Positions 10,297 through 16,400 of a DNA stretch of 18,294 bases are shown piece after piece. The DNA is from DATKEG01 sp035544515 (GTDB lineage Bacteria; Acidobacteriota; Vicinamibacteria; Fen-336). Made by a program: the position numbers and the translations under genes. Below the pieces are notes generated by a model that was given only the letters and a program-made list of their open reading frames with translations, searched no databases and had not been told where the DNA came from. Location of the stretch: the NCBI GenBank assembly GCA_035544515.1, contig DATKEG010000222.1, positions 1 to 18,294 of the forward strand. Direction: 5' to 3'. Each line of letters starts with the position of its first letter. The first letter of the stretch is position 1.

Positions 10297-11190
10297 TCAG
10301 TCCGGCGGATGCGGGCCGGGGACACCGGTGAGCCCGCCTCTCTGAGCCCACAGGTACACCGCCGTGCCGCCGAGGATCACGAACCCTCCCGCCACGACCC
10401 AGGGGCCGGCGGCCTCGCCGTGGACGATCCAGGCCCAGACCGGGCTGAGCACGGGCTCGACGAACATCAGGAGCGTGGCCTCGAGCGCCGGCACGTGACG
10501 CAGGCCGCGGAGCATCAGCGCATAGCCGGCGCCGATCTGGACCACCCCGAGGTAGGCGAGGATCAGCCAGTCGGACGGCCGCGCCGGCCCGAGCGGCAGC
10601 GCGAACGGCAGGGCGACGGTGAAGGTGAGCAGGTTGCCGAGGACGACCGCGCCCGGCGCCGCCGCCTCGTTCGACGCGCCCGCCCGCGCCAGCCGGCGCA
10701 GCCCGATCATCATCACGGCCACCGTGAAGCCGCAGCCCACGGCCAGGACGTTCCCCAGGAGCGGCCGCGGCGACAGGCGCGCGGGCGGATCCACGCCGAG
10801 GAAGACCAGGACCAGGCCGGCCGCCAGCACGCCCATGTAGAGGAGGTCGCGCCGCCGCGTCTTCTCGTGCAGCAGCCACGGGCCGAGCAGGGCGATGTAC
10901 AGGGGCGAGGTGGATTGCAGGAAGATCGTGCTCGCGGCCGTCGTCATCTTGTTGGCGAGGACGAAGAGGAGGGCGGTGGCCGTGTAGGGGACGGCCACGA
11001 TGGCGGCGCGCGGCGTGAGGCCGCGACGCGCGAGCGGCACCAGCGCGAGCACGGTCACCCCGGCGATGGCGGCACGGAGGCTGGCCACCTCCCACCCGTC
11101 GAGGCGGCAGGCCTTGAGCGCGGCGCCGGCGGTGGAGAAGCACACCGCCGCCGCGATCAGCTCGAGCCGGGCGCGCTGCTGGGGGCTCAA
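10297..11190 (-). CDS. EamA/DMT-family transporter
   Basis: This inner-membrane transporter of 297 residues has about ten hydrophobic helices in two EamA repeats, as in RhaT/YdcZ-like drug/metabolite transporters. Typical stretches are LELIAAAVCFSTAGAALK at TM1, IFLQSTSPLYIALLGPWLL at the end of the first repeat and LEATLLMFVEPVLSPVWAW at the end of the second. The P-rich 'TSPLY' and 'VEPVLSPVW' segments are family hallmarks. The start is taken as TTG at 11190, which overlaps the TGA of the acetyltransferase (TTGA). TM1 begins nine residues later, as expected, and no ATG or GTG lies between. The frame remains open far upstream, but that part is only the shadow of the acetyltransferase. It probably exports or imports a small metabolite; the substrate is unknown. 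It is translationally coupled to the acetyltransferase. Confidence 0.85.
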   Translation of the reverse strand: MSPQQRARLELIAAAVCFSTAGAALKACRLDGWEVASLRAAIAGVTVLALVPLARRGLTPRAAIVAVPYTATALLFVLANKMTTAASTIFLQSTSPLYIALLGPWLLHEKTRRRDLLYMGVLAAGLVLVFLGVDPPARLSPRPLLGNVLAVGCGFTVAVMMIGLRRLARAGASNEAAAPGAVVLGNLLTFTVALPFALPLGPARPSDWLILAYLGVVQIGAGYALMLRGLRHVPALEATLLMFVEPVLSPVWAWIVHGEAAGPWVVAGGFVILGGTAVYLWAQRGGLTGVPGPHPPD

Positions 11191-11732
11191 GCCCCGTCGA
11201 ACTCGTCGCGCAGCAGCCCCATCACCAGCGTGTCGAGGTAGCGGCCGTCCTGGTAGCGGTCCTGGCGCAGCCGGCCCTCCGGCTTGAAGCCGATCTTCTC
11301 GTAGCAGCGGATGGCGGGCGCGTTGTCCTCGAACACGCGGAGGAAGACCCGGTTCAGGTTCAGCTCCCGGAAGGCCCAGACCACGAGCGTGCGCGTGGCG
11401 TCCGTGCCGTAGCCCGCGTTCCAGAGGGCCTTCTCCCCGACGAACAGGCCCAGCTCGCCCGCGCGGCTGCGCCAGTCGATGGCGTGGAAGCCGATGACGC
11501 CGATCGCGTCCCAGTCGGCCTGGCTCCCCGTGCGAAGCCCTTCGATGACGAAGGCCTGGAGCGCCGGCTCGGCCTTGAGCTGCTCCTCGAACCACTGCTC
11601 CTCGTGCGCGACGCTCATCGGGTAGATCAGCGCCAGGTGCCGCCGCACCTCCGGGTCGTTGAGCCAGGCCGAGAAGCGCGGCAGGTCCGCCCGCTCGGGC
11701 CGCCGCAGCCGCACCTTGTGGCCCAGGATCAT
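11187..11732 (-). CDS. GNAT N-acetyltransferase, RimJ/RimL-like
   Basis: This 181-residue cytoplasmic acetyltransferase of the GNAT fold should transfer acetyl from acetyl-CoA to an amine or a protein N-terminus. It begins with the RimJ/L-type lead-in GHKVRLRRPERADLPRF. The acetyl-CoA binding core follows as GELGLFVGEKALWNAGYGTD (about residues 91-110), where the Gly-rich turn contacts the pyrophosphate. The C-terminal motif NAPAIRCYEKIGFKPEGRLR (about 138-157) is characteristic of RimJ/RimL and related ribosomal-protein or antibiotic acetyltransferases. The ATG at 11732 fits the start of the family domain; a TTG at 11768 would only add 12 unrelated residues. The gene overlaps the EamA transporter by its stop codon, suggesting a joint role such as modification and export of one compound, though such pairs can also be chance neighbours. 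Confidence 0.88.
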   Translation of the reverse strand: MILGHKVRLRRPERADLPRFSAWLNDPEVRRHLALIYPMSVAHEEQWFEEQLKAEPALQAFVIEGLRTGSQADWDAIGVIGFHAIDWRSRAGELGLFVGEKALWNAGYGTDATRTLVVWAFRELNLNRVFLRVFEDNAPAIRCYEKIGFKPEGRLRQDRYQDGRYLDTLVMGLLRDEFDGA

Positions 11733-11837
11733 GTCGGGAATGATGTCCCAGGCCGCCCCGCGCGCCAACCCGCGGCCCGGCCGTTGTCAGGCGCTACTCG
11801 AGCGTCCGGCGCCCGAAGCGGAGCGCTTCCTTCCGCG

Positions 11838-11862
11838 GCCGCGGCGGTTCATCCGCCGCGGC
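11838..11862 (-). terminator. GC-rich hairpin between receptor and acetyltransferase genes
   Basis: A perfect ten-base inverted repeat, GCCGCGGCGG and CCGCCGCGGC, is closed by the five-base loop TTCAT. It lies 47 bases past the stop of the receptor gene and about 105 bases before the acetyltransferase start. The stem is strong enough to stop or stabilise a transcript. No T-run follows on the minus strand, so it may act as a Rho-linked terminator, a 3' stabiliser, or on both strands. The rest of 11733-11908 shows nothing else recognisable. Confidence 0.5.
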
Positions 11863-11908
11863 GCGACCACGAAGCCCCACGCGGAGCGTAGGGCGCCGCA
11901 TTCCGGAA

Positions 11909-14900
11909 TCAGAAGCTGAAGCGCAGCGACCCCTGGATGATCCGCGCGTTGCGCGCCGCCGTGGCCTTGCCGAAGTTCGCGTTGACCTGGTTGCCCGCGG
12001 CGTCGAACCGCAGCGTGTTGTCGACACCCTGGCCGCCGGTGGCGGCGTTGACCGTCGCCCCGCCGAACTGCGTGTGGTTGAGCAGGTTGTACGCCTCGAC
12101 ACGGAACTGCAGGCGCCGGTGGCCGTTGCCGAGGGGGAAGTTCTTGAAGAGAGACAGGTTCCAGTTGTTGATCCCCGGCCCGCGGAAGACGTACCGCGCG
12201 GCGTCTCCGATGTCCCCGCGGCCGGTCGGCCGCGCGAACGCCGCCGGGTCGACCCATGTCCCGGGCTGGCCCGGGGTGGCGTTGCCGCCGCCCTGGGGGT
12301 TCCCGACCACGCGGGGCCGCACCACGCGCACGCCGCCGCCGGCGTCGCCGGCGTTGCCCCCGGTCCCGCCCGTGAAGTCGAAGTTGTCCACCGTGGTCAT
12401 GAAGACCGGGCTCCAGTCGCCGCTCGCGAAGGCGTTCTCGCCCGAGAGCTGCCAGTTGTCGAAGAGGAAGCGCACCGCGCCGTTGTCCCAGAGCCTGCTC
12501 GCCTTCGGCAGGTCCCAGGTGTAGTTGATGACGAGGTTGTGGGTCTGCGTGCCGGCCAGCGGCGCGTAGTGCCAGGCCCTGAGCGGCCGCACCGAGCTGA
12601 CCTGCTGCTCGTCGTCGTCGGCCACGCCGAGCGCCTTGGCGAACGTGTAGGCCACCGCGAACTGGAAGCCTCGCATGTACCTCCGGTTGAGCTGCACCTG
12701 CAGGCCGTTGTAGTTCGACGTGCCGTGATGGCTGCGCCGCGTGATGTTCTCGTAGCCGAGGTAGGGCCGCAGGAAGGTGTCCGGCTTCGGGTTGGCGGGG
12801 TTCTGGGGGTTGGCGTTCTGCGGGTTCACGTTCACGAACTTCGCCCCGTCCGGCACCACGTTGATGTTGGTGGCCAGCTCCAGGTTCCGGGTCACGTTCC
12901 CCACGTACGTGAGGTCCACCACGGTGCCCCAGCCGATCTCGCGCTGGACGCCCAGCGACCAGTTGTAGCTGGTCGGCGTCCTGGCGTCGCGCTCGAGGGA
13001 GAACACGTTGCTCGGCCGCTGCGCCGACGCCGCGCCCAGCAGCGTGTCCATGGACCCGTAGTAGACGATCGGCGTGAAGACGGCGGGCGGGTTGTTGGCC
13101 GACTGGTCCATGCTGCGCGCGGTGATGTGCGCGTTGTGGTACAGGCCGGCGCTGGCGTGCAGCGCGGTCTTGCCGTCCCCGGTCAGGTCGTAAGCGACGC
13201 CCAGGCGCGGCTCGGGGTGGATACCCTGGTTGTCGCGGAACCCCTTCGGGTAGTCGGGGTCGTCCCTGCTGACCATCCCGTTGGTGGGGTCGCCCGTGCC
13301 GGGGACGAAGCTGCCCACGTAGATGTTCGGGAGCACCTGCCCGGTGGCGGGGTCAAGGGCGACGTTCTGGTTGTCGACGCGGGCCGGCTGATACAGGCGG
13401 GGAGCACGCGCCGGGTCGTAGCGTTCCGGCACGAACGTGGCCGCGGGCAGGCTCGTGCTCCAGGGCTTGTACCACAGGAAGCGGACGCCGTAGTCCAGCG
13501 TCAGCCGGCGCGACGCCTTCCAGGTGTCCTGCACGTACCACTCGATCAGGGAGCGCCGGGCGTTCACCTCCGGCAGGGCGTCCACCTCGGTGTAGTCGCG
13601 GAACACGCCCAGGAGCGCGTTCGAGAACGCGTAGCGCGTGTCGAGCGGGTTGTTGTTGTCCGTGCTGAAGGTGTACTGCCCGGCCCAGGGGCCGGCCCCC
13701 ACCCCGCCCAGACCCTCGGTGTTCCGGAGCTGCTCGAGGTAGACCCCGCCCTTGAAGGTGTGGCTGCCCTTGATCCAGGTGAGGTTGTCGCGGAAGGAGA
13801 AGACCCAGGCCGCGCCCCCGTCGCCGACCAGCCGGTTCTCGAAGGTCAGGTTGGGCTGGTCCACGCCGCCCGCGCTGGGCACGTTGAAGATGGCCTTGGG
13901 CAGCGCGCCCACCGGGTTCACGTCGTAGAGCTGGCCCAGCGTGAAGCCGTTGTCCGCCCGGCGCAGGCGCGCCCAGTCGGCGTCCGTGACCGGGTGGAAC
14001 TGCTCGGTCTGCTTGCGCACGCCCGCGGCGGCGTCGTTGATGAGGTTCGAGCGGATGATCTTCGTGTAGTTGAGGCTGGCCCCCCGGTCCGTGTTGAGGT
14101 AGTGGGTGTTGAACCACCCGAACCTGGCGGGCCCCGCGGTGATCTCGCTGCCCCGCTGGTCCGACCACCAGTCCTTGTAGGTGAAGTAGAGGCTGTCGTT
14201 GGGAGACGGCCGCCAATCGAGGCGCAGGACGTTGTTGACCTTCGGGTTCTCGGCCGTCTCTTGCGACTGGTAGTTGTAGCCGAGGTTGCCCGGCGCGTTG
14301 GGCAGCGGCAGCATGTTCAGCAGGGCCAGGCCGTTCGGGTTGACGCGGCCGGCGGGGACGATGTTGCCCGGGAACGGCTGGCCGGTGAGCGGGTCGCGGA
14401 TCGGGATCAGCCGGCCGTTGAGGTCGAGGGTCTGGGAGAAGTCGCCCCGGCGCTCCGCCTCCGTGGGCATGCGGTAGCTCCGCAGCGGACCGGGCCTCTC
14501 GGTCAGCGGGGCCTCGATCGAGTAGAAGAAGAAGAGCTTCTTGTCGGACCCCTTGTTCAGTCCGGGGATGGGGCCGCCCAGGTTGAACCCGAACGTGTTG
14601 AAGCGGTACTGGGGCCGCGGCCGGCCGGCCCGGTTGTTGAAGAAGTTGTTGGCGTTGAACTTCTCGTGGCGGCCGTAGTAGTAGGCGTTGCCGCGGTACT
14701 CCGCCCCGCCCGCCTTGCTCACGATCTGGATCTGGGCGCCGCCGCCCCGGCCGTACTCCGCCCGGTAGGTGTTGAGCAGGATCTTGATCTCGTCGACCGC
14801 GTCGAGGTTGATCTGCTGGGCCATGCGGTTGGTCTGGCCGACCTCGTTGCCGAGCACGCCGTCCACCATGATGGTGTTCCAGTCCCGGCGCTGACCACTC

Positions 14901-15454
14901 ACGTGCGGCACCAGCGTGCCGAAGCTCTCGCCCAGGGAGTCCACCGTGTCCTCGTAGCGCACGCCGGGGACGAGGCGCATCAGGCTGGTGACGTCCCGGC
15001 CCTTGACCTGGATCTGCTCGATCTGCTGGGAGGTGATCAGTCCCGCGTGCTGGGACTCCTCCGTGTTGACCTTTGTACCGGACGCCTCCACGACGATGCT
15101 CTCGCCGAGGCCGACGCCGAGCCGGATGGCTCCCAGGGAGAGCCGTTCGGCGGCGGTCAGCACGTTGCGCGTCCGCTCGAAGGTGCGGAAGCTCTGCATC
15201 TCGACGCGCACGGTGTACGCGCCCGGCGGGAGCGTGGGGACCTGGAACACGCCCCGGGAGTCGGTCGCGACCGCGCGCGCCGCGAGCGTGCGTTCGTTGA
15301 CGACGGTGACGGTCGCGCCCTGGAGCGCCTGCCCCTGCTCGTCGGTGACCGTTCCGGAGATCGTGCCGGTCGTGTCCTGCGCGAGGGCCGGAAAGGTCGC
15401 GGCGCATACGAGGGCGGCCACGAGTGCGGTTCGCTGGAACGGGAACAAGGACAT
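11909..15454 (-). CDS. Oar-like TonB-dependent receptor with N-terminal carboxypeptidase-regulatory-like domain
   Basis: This outer-membrane receptor has 1181 residues. It starts with a signal peptide (1-25, ending PALA before QDTTG). The CarboxypepD_reg-like Ig domain follows (about 29-112, GTISGTVTDEQGQALQGATV), then the plug (about 128-232, with GRDVTSLMRLVPGV and DWNTIMVDGV). A beta-barrel of about 940 residues, rich in aromatic and Asn residues, closes with GSLRFSF, the terminal-Phe signature of outer-membrane barrels. Such proteins are abundant in Acidobacteriota and import large substrates, often glycan pieces, using TonB energy. The start at 15454 is supported by AAGGAGA three bases away and by the signal peptide. 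It is divergent from a GntR regulator and ends before a strong hairpin. No TonB box could be assigned with confidence. Ligand specificity is not readable; the nearby fucosidase hints at fucosylated glycans. Confidence 0.93.
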   Translation of the reverse strand: MSLFPFQRTALVAALVCAATFPALAQDTTGTISGTVTDEQGQALQGATVTVVNERTLAARAVATDSRGVFQVPTLPPGAYTVRVEMQSFRTFERTRNVLTAAERLSLGAIRLGVGLGESIVVEASGTKVNTEESQHAGLITSQQIEQIQVKGRDVTSLMRLVPGVRYEDTVDSLGESFGTLVPHVSGQRRDWNTIMVDGVLGNEVGQTNRMAQQINLDAVDEIKILLNTYRAEYGRGGGAQIQIVSKAGGAEYRGNAYYYGRHEKFNANNFFNNRAGRPRPQYRFNTFGFNLGGPIPGLNKGSDKKLFFFYSIEAPLTERPGPLRSYRMPTEAERRGDFSQTLDLNGRLIPIRDPLTGQPFPGNIVPAGRVNPNGLALLNMLPLPNAPGNLGYNYQSQETAENPKVNNVLRLDWRPSPNDSLYFTYKDWWSDQRGSEITAGPARFGWFNTHYLNTDRGASLNYTKIIRSNLINDAAAGVRKQTEQFHPVTDADWARLRRADNGFTLGQLYDVNPVGALPKAIFNVPSAGGVDQPNLTFENRLVGDGGAAWVFSFRDNLTWIKGSHTFKGGVYLEQLRNTEGLGGVGAGPWAGQYTFSTDNNNPLDTRYAFSNALLGVFRDYTEVDALPEVNARRSLIEWYVQDTWKASRRLTLDYGVRFLWYKPWSTSLPAATFVPERYDPARAPRLYQPARVDNQNVALDPATGQVLPNIYVGSFVPGTGDPTNGMVSRDDPDYPKGFRDNQGIHPEPRLGVAYDLTGDGKTALHASAGLYHNAHITARSMDQSANNPPAVFTPIVYYGSMDTLLGAASAQRPSNVFSLERDARTPTSYNWSLGVQREIGWGTVVDLTYVGNVTRNLELATNINVVPDGAKFVNVNPQNANPQNPANPKPDTFLRPYLGYENITRRSHHGTSNYNGLQVQLNRRYMRGFQFAVAYTFAKALGVADDDEQQVSSVRPLRAWHYAPLAGTQTHNLVINYTWDLPKASRLWDNGAVRFLFDNWQLSGENAFASGDWSPVFMTTVDNFDFTGGTGGNAGDAGGGVRVVRPRVVGNPQGGGNATPGQPGTWVDPAAFARPTGRGDIGDAARYVFRGPGINNWNLSLFKNFPLGNGHRRLQFRVEAYNLLNHTQFGGATVNAATGGQGVDNTLRFDAAGNQVNANFGKATAARNARIIQGSLRFSF

Positions 15455-15457
15455 GGC

Positions 15458-15464
15458 TCTCCTT
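15458..15464 (-). promoter_or_regulatory. Ribosome binding site of the receptor gene
   Basis: AAGGAGA on the minus strand, three bases before the ATG at 15454. It fixes the start after an in-frame extension to 15502 that would place 16 extra residues ahead of the signal peptide. Confidence 0.7.
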
Positions 15465-15527
15465 CCGCCGCCGACCAGGCCGGCACCCAGTGGATTGACC
15501 ACATCAACCCACAGTCAGAAGGCCACT

Positions 15528-15556
15528 CTCGTAACACGCCAAAAAATGGCTGTCAA
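15528..15556 (-). promoter_or_regulatory. Candidate sigma-70 promoter of the receptor gene
   Basis: On the minus strand a perfect TTGACA (15556-15551) is followed by a 17-base spacer and TACGAG (15533-15528), which matches the -10 consensus at three of six positions. Transcription would start about 70 bases before the ATG. The box lies in the most AT-rich part of the window, as expected for a control region. Confidence 0.4.
15538..15550. promoter_or_regulatory. Palindrome in the receptor promoter spacer, candidate operator
   Basis: GCCAAAAAATGGC has perfect four-base arms (GCCA/TGGC) around five A. It sits exactly between the -35 and -10 candidates of the receptor gene, where a bound repressor would block polymerase. 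The divergent FCD-GntR regulator is the obvious candidate protein. This is inference from position and symmetry only. Confidence 0.4.
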
Positions 15557-15595
15557 GTAGTTTCTGCCATGTCAGTATTTGAGGCGTCTACGAAA

Positions 15596-15608
15596 GTGGT
15601 ATGTCCAC
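15596..15608. promoter_or_regulatory. Second 13-bp palindrome in the divergent region, candidate operator
   Basis: GTGGTATGTCCAC has four-base arms (GTGG/CCAC) around a five-base centre, the same 4-5-4 layout as the palindrome at 15538-15550. FadR-type GntR proteins usually bind short palindromes with a TGGT-like half-site. The arms are short and could be chance. Confidence 0.3.
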
Positions 15609-15619
15609 CGATGGCCTTG

Positions 15620-15651
15620 GGCCTTGACAGGCCGCATCACCGGATGCTAAA
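15620..15651 (+). promoter_or_regulatory. Candidate promoter of the GntR gene with overlapping inverted repeat
   Basis: A perfect TTGACA (15624-15629) is followed after 16 bases by GCTAAA (15646-15651), a weak -10. The -35 lies inside an inverted repeat, GGCCT-TGAC-AGGCC (15620-15633), so a protein bound there would cover the promoter. Transcription would begin only a few bases before the ATG at 15665, which argues against using the ATG at 15644. Confidence 0.4.
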
Positions 15652-15664
15652 CGAATGGGGCCTC

Positions 15665-16396
15665 ATGACCACCGAGCTCTCGCCGCCGGCTGCGGGAGGC
15701 CGCGACTCCGTGGCGGCCGAGCAGGTCGTCGCGCACGTCCGCGGGCTGATCGAGCGCGGCGCGCTGCGGCCCGGCGACCGGCTCGCGTCGGAGCGGCAGC
15801 TCGCCCGCGACGTGGGCGTGAGCCGTCCCAGCGTCCGCGCGGGGCTGCGTTCCCTGGCCGCCATGGGTGTCGTGCAGACGCGCCACGGCGCCGGCACCTT
15901 CATCACGGAGGGCCCCCCCGCCCTGGTCAGCGAGGCGCTGGGCCTGCTCGCGGCCGTCCACGGCATCGGTTTCGACCGGCTCTTCGAGGCAAGGCGCGTG
16001 CTGGAGGTCGGGTCGGTGGCGCTCTCGGCCGAGCGCGCGACCGGCGAGCAGGTCGCGGCCATGTCCGACGAGATCACCGGCATGTACGCGTCGCTCGAGG
16101 ATCCCCAGGCCTTCCTGCGCCACGACGTGCGCTTCCACCGGGCGGTCGCCGTCGGCGCGAACAACCCCGTGCTCGGCGCGCTGATCGAGATGGTGGCTTC
16201 GCTGCACTACGAGCAGCGGCGGGTCACCGTGGAGCGGGCGCGGCACCAGCTCCGCGAGTCCGCCGACATGCACCGGCGGATCTACCAGGCCATCCGCACG
16301 CGCGACCCCGAGGCGGCGCGCGCGGCCATGGACGAGCACCTCCGGCAGGCGCAGGCCGCGCAGGCGTCGGAGGAGAACGAGCGGGGACGCGCCTAG
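15665..16396 (+). CDS. GntR-family transcriptional regulator, FadR subfamily (FCD domain)
   Basis: This cytoplasmic DNA-binding regulator has 243 residues. The N-terminal winged helix-turn-helix (about 15-80) carries the GntR pattern: GALRPGDRLASERQLARDVG, then SRPSVRAGLRSL as recognition helix and the wing HGAGTF. The C-terminal all-helical FCD ligand-binding domain (about 103-227) has the metal-binding set D154, H158, H203 and H225, which in this family holds a metal that contacts a carboxylate or sugar-acid ligand. I start it at 15665, preceded by a short GGGG; the ATG at 15644 adds seven residues and overlaps the probable -10. The frame stays open for kilobases upstream as the antisense of the receptor gene, which is meaningless. 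It diverges from the receptor gene and probably controls it and itself. Its stop lies 4 bases from the stop of the convergent fucosidase gene. Confidence 0.92.
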   Translation: MTTELSPPAAGGRDSVAAEQVVAHVRGLIERGALRPGDRLASERQLARDVGVSRPSVRAGLRSLAAMGVVQTRHGAGTFITEGPPALVSEALGLLAAVHGIGFDRLFEARRVLEVGSVALSAERATGEQVAAMSDEITGMYASLEDPQAFLRHDVRFHRAVAVGANNPVLGALIEMVASLHYEQRRVTVERARHQLRESADMHRRIYQAIRTRDPEAARAAMDEHLRQAQAAQASEENERGRA

Positions 16397-16400
16397 CGGG

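Noticed and set aside
10155..10325. Longer N-terminus for the HlyD-type adaptor
   Set aside because: The added residues are low-complexity and would hide the well-spaced AGGAG before the ATG at 10154.
11191..11595. Extension of the EamA frame upstream
   Set aside because: It is the out-of-frame shadow of the acetyltransferase and contains no transmembrane sequence.
12074..15664. Upstream extension of the GntR frame by almost 1200 codons
   Set aside because: It is antisense to the receptor gene; the regulator homology starts only after 15665, and promoter-like DNA lies in between.
15644..15664. Earlier ATG for the GntR regulator
   Set aside because: It has no ribosome binding site and falls on the probable -10 box; the extra seven residues do not belong to the family domain. 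Not excluded completely.
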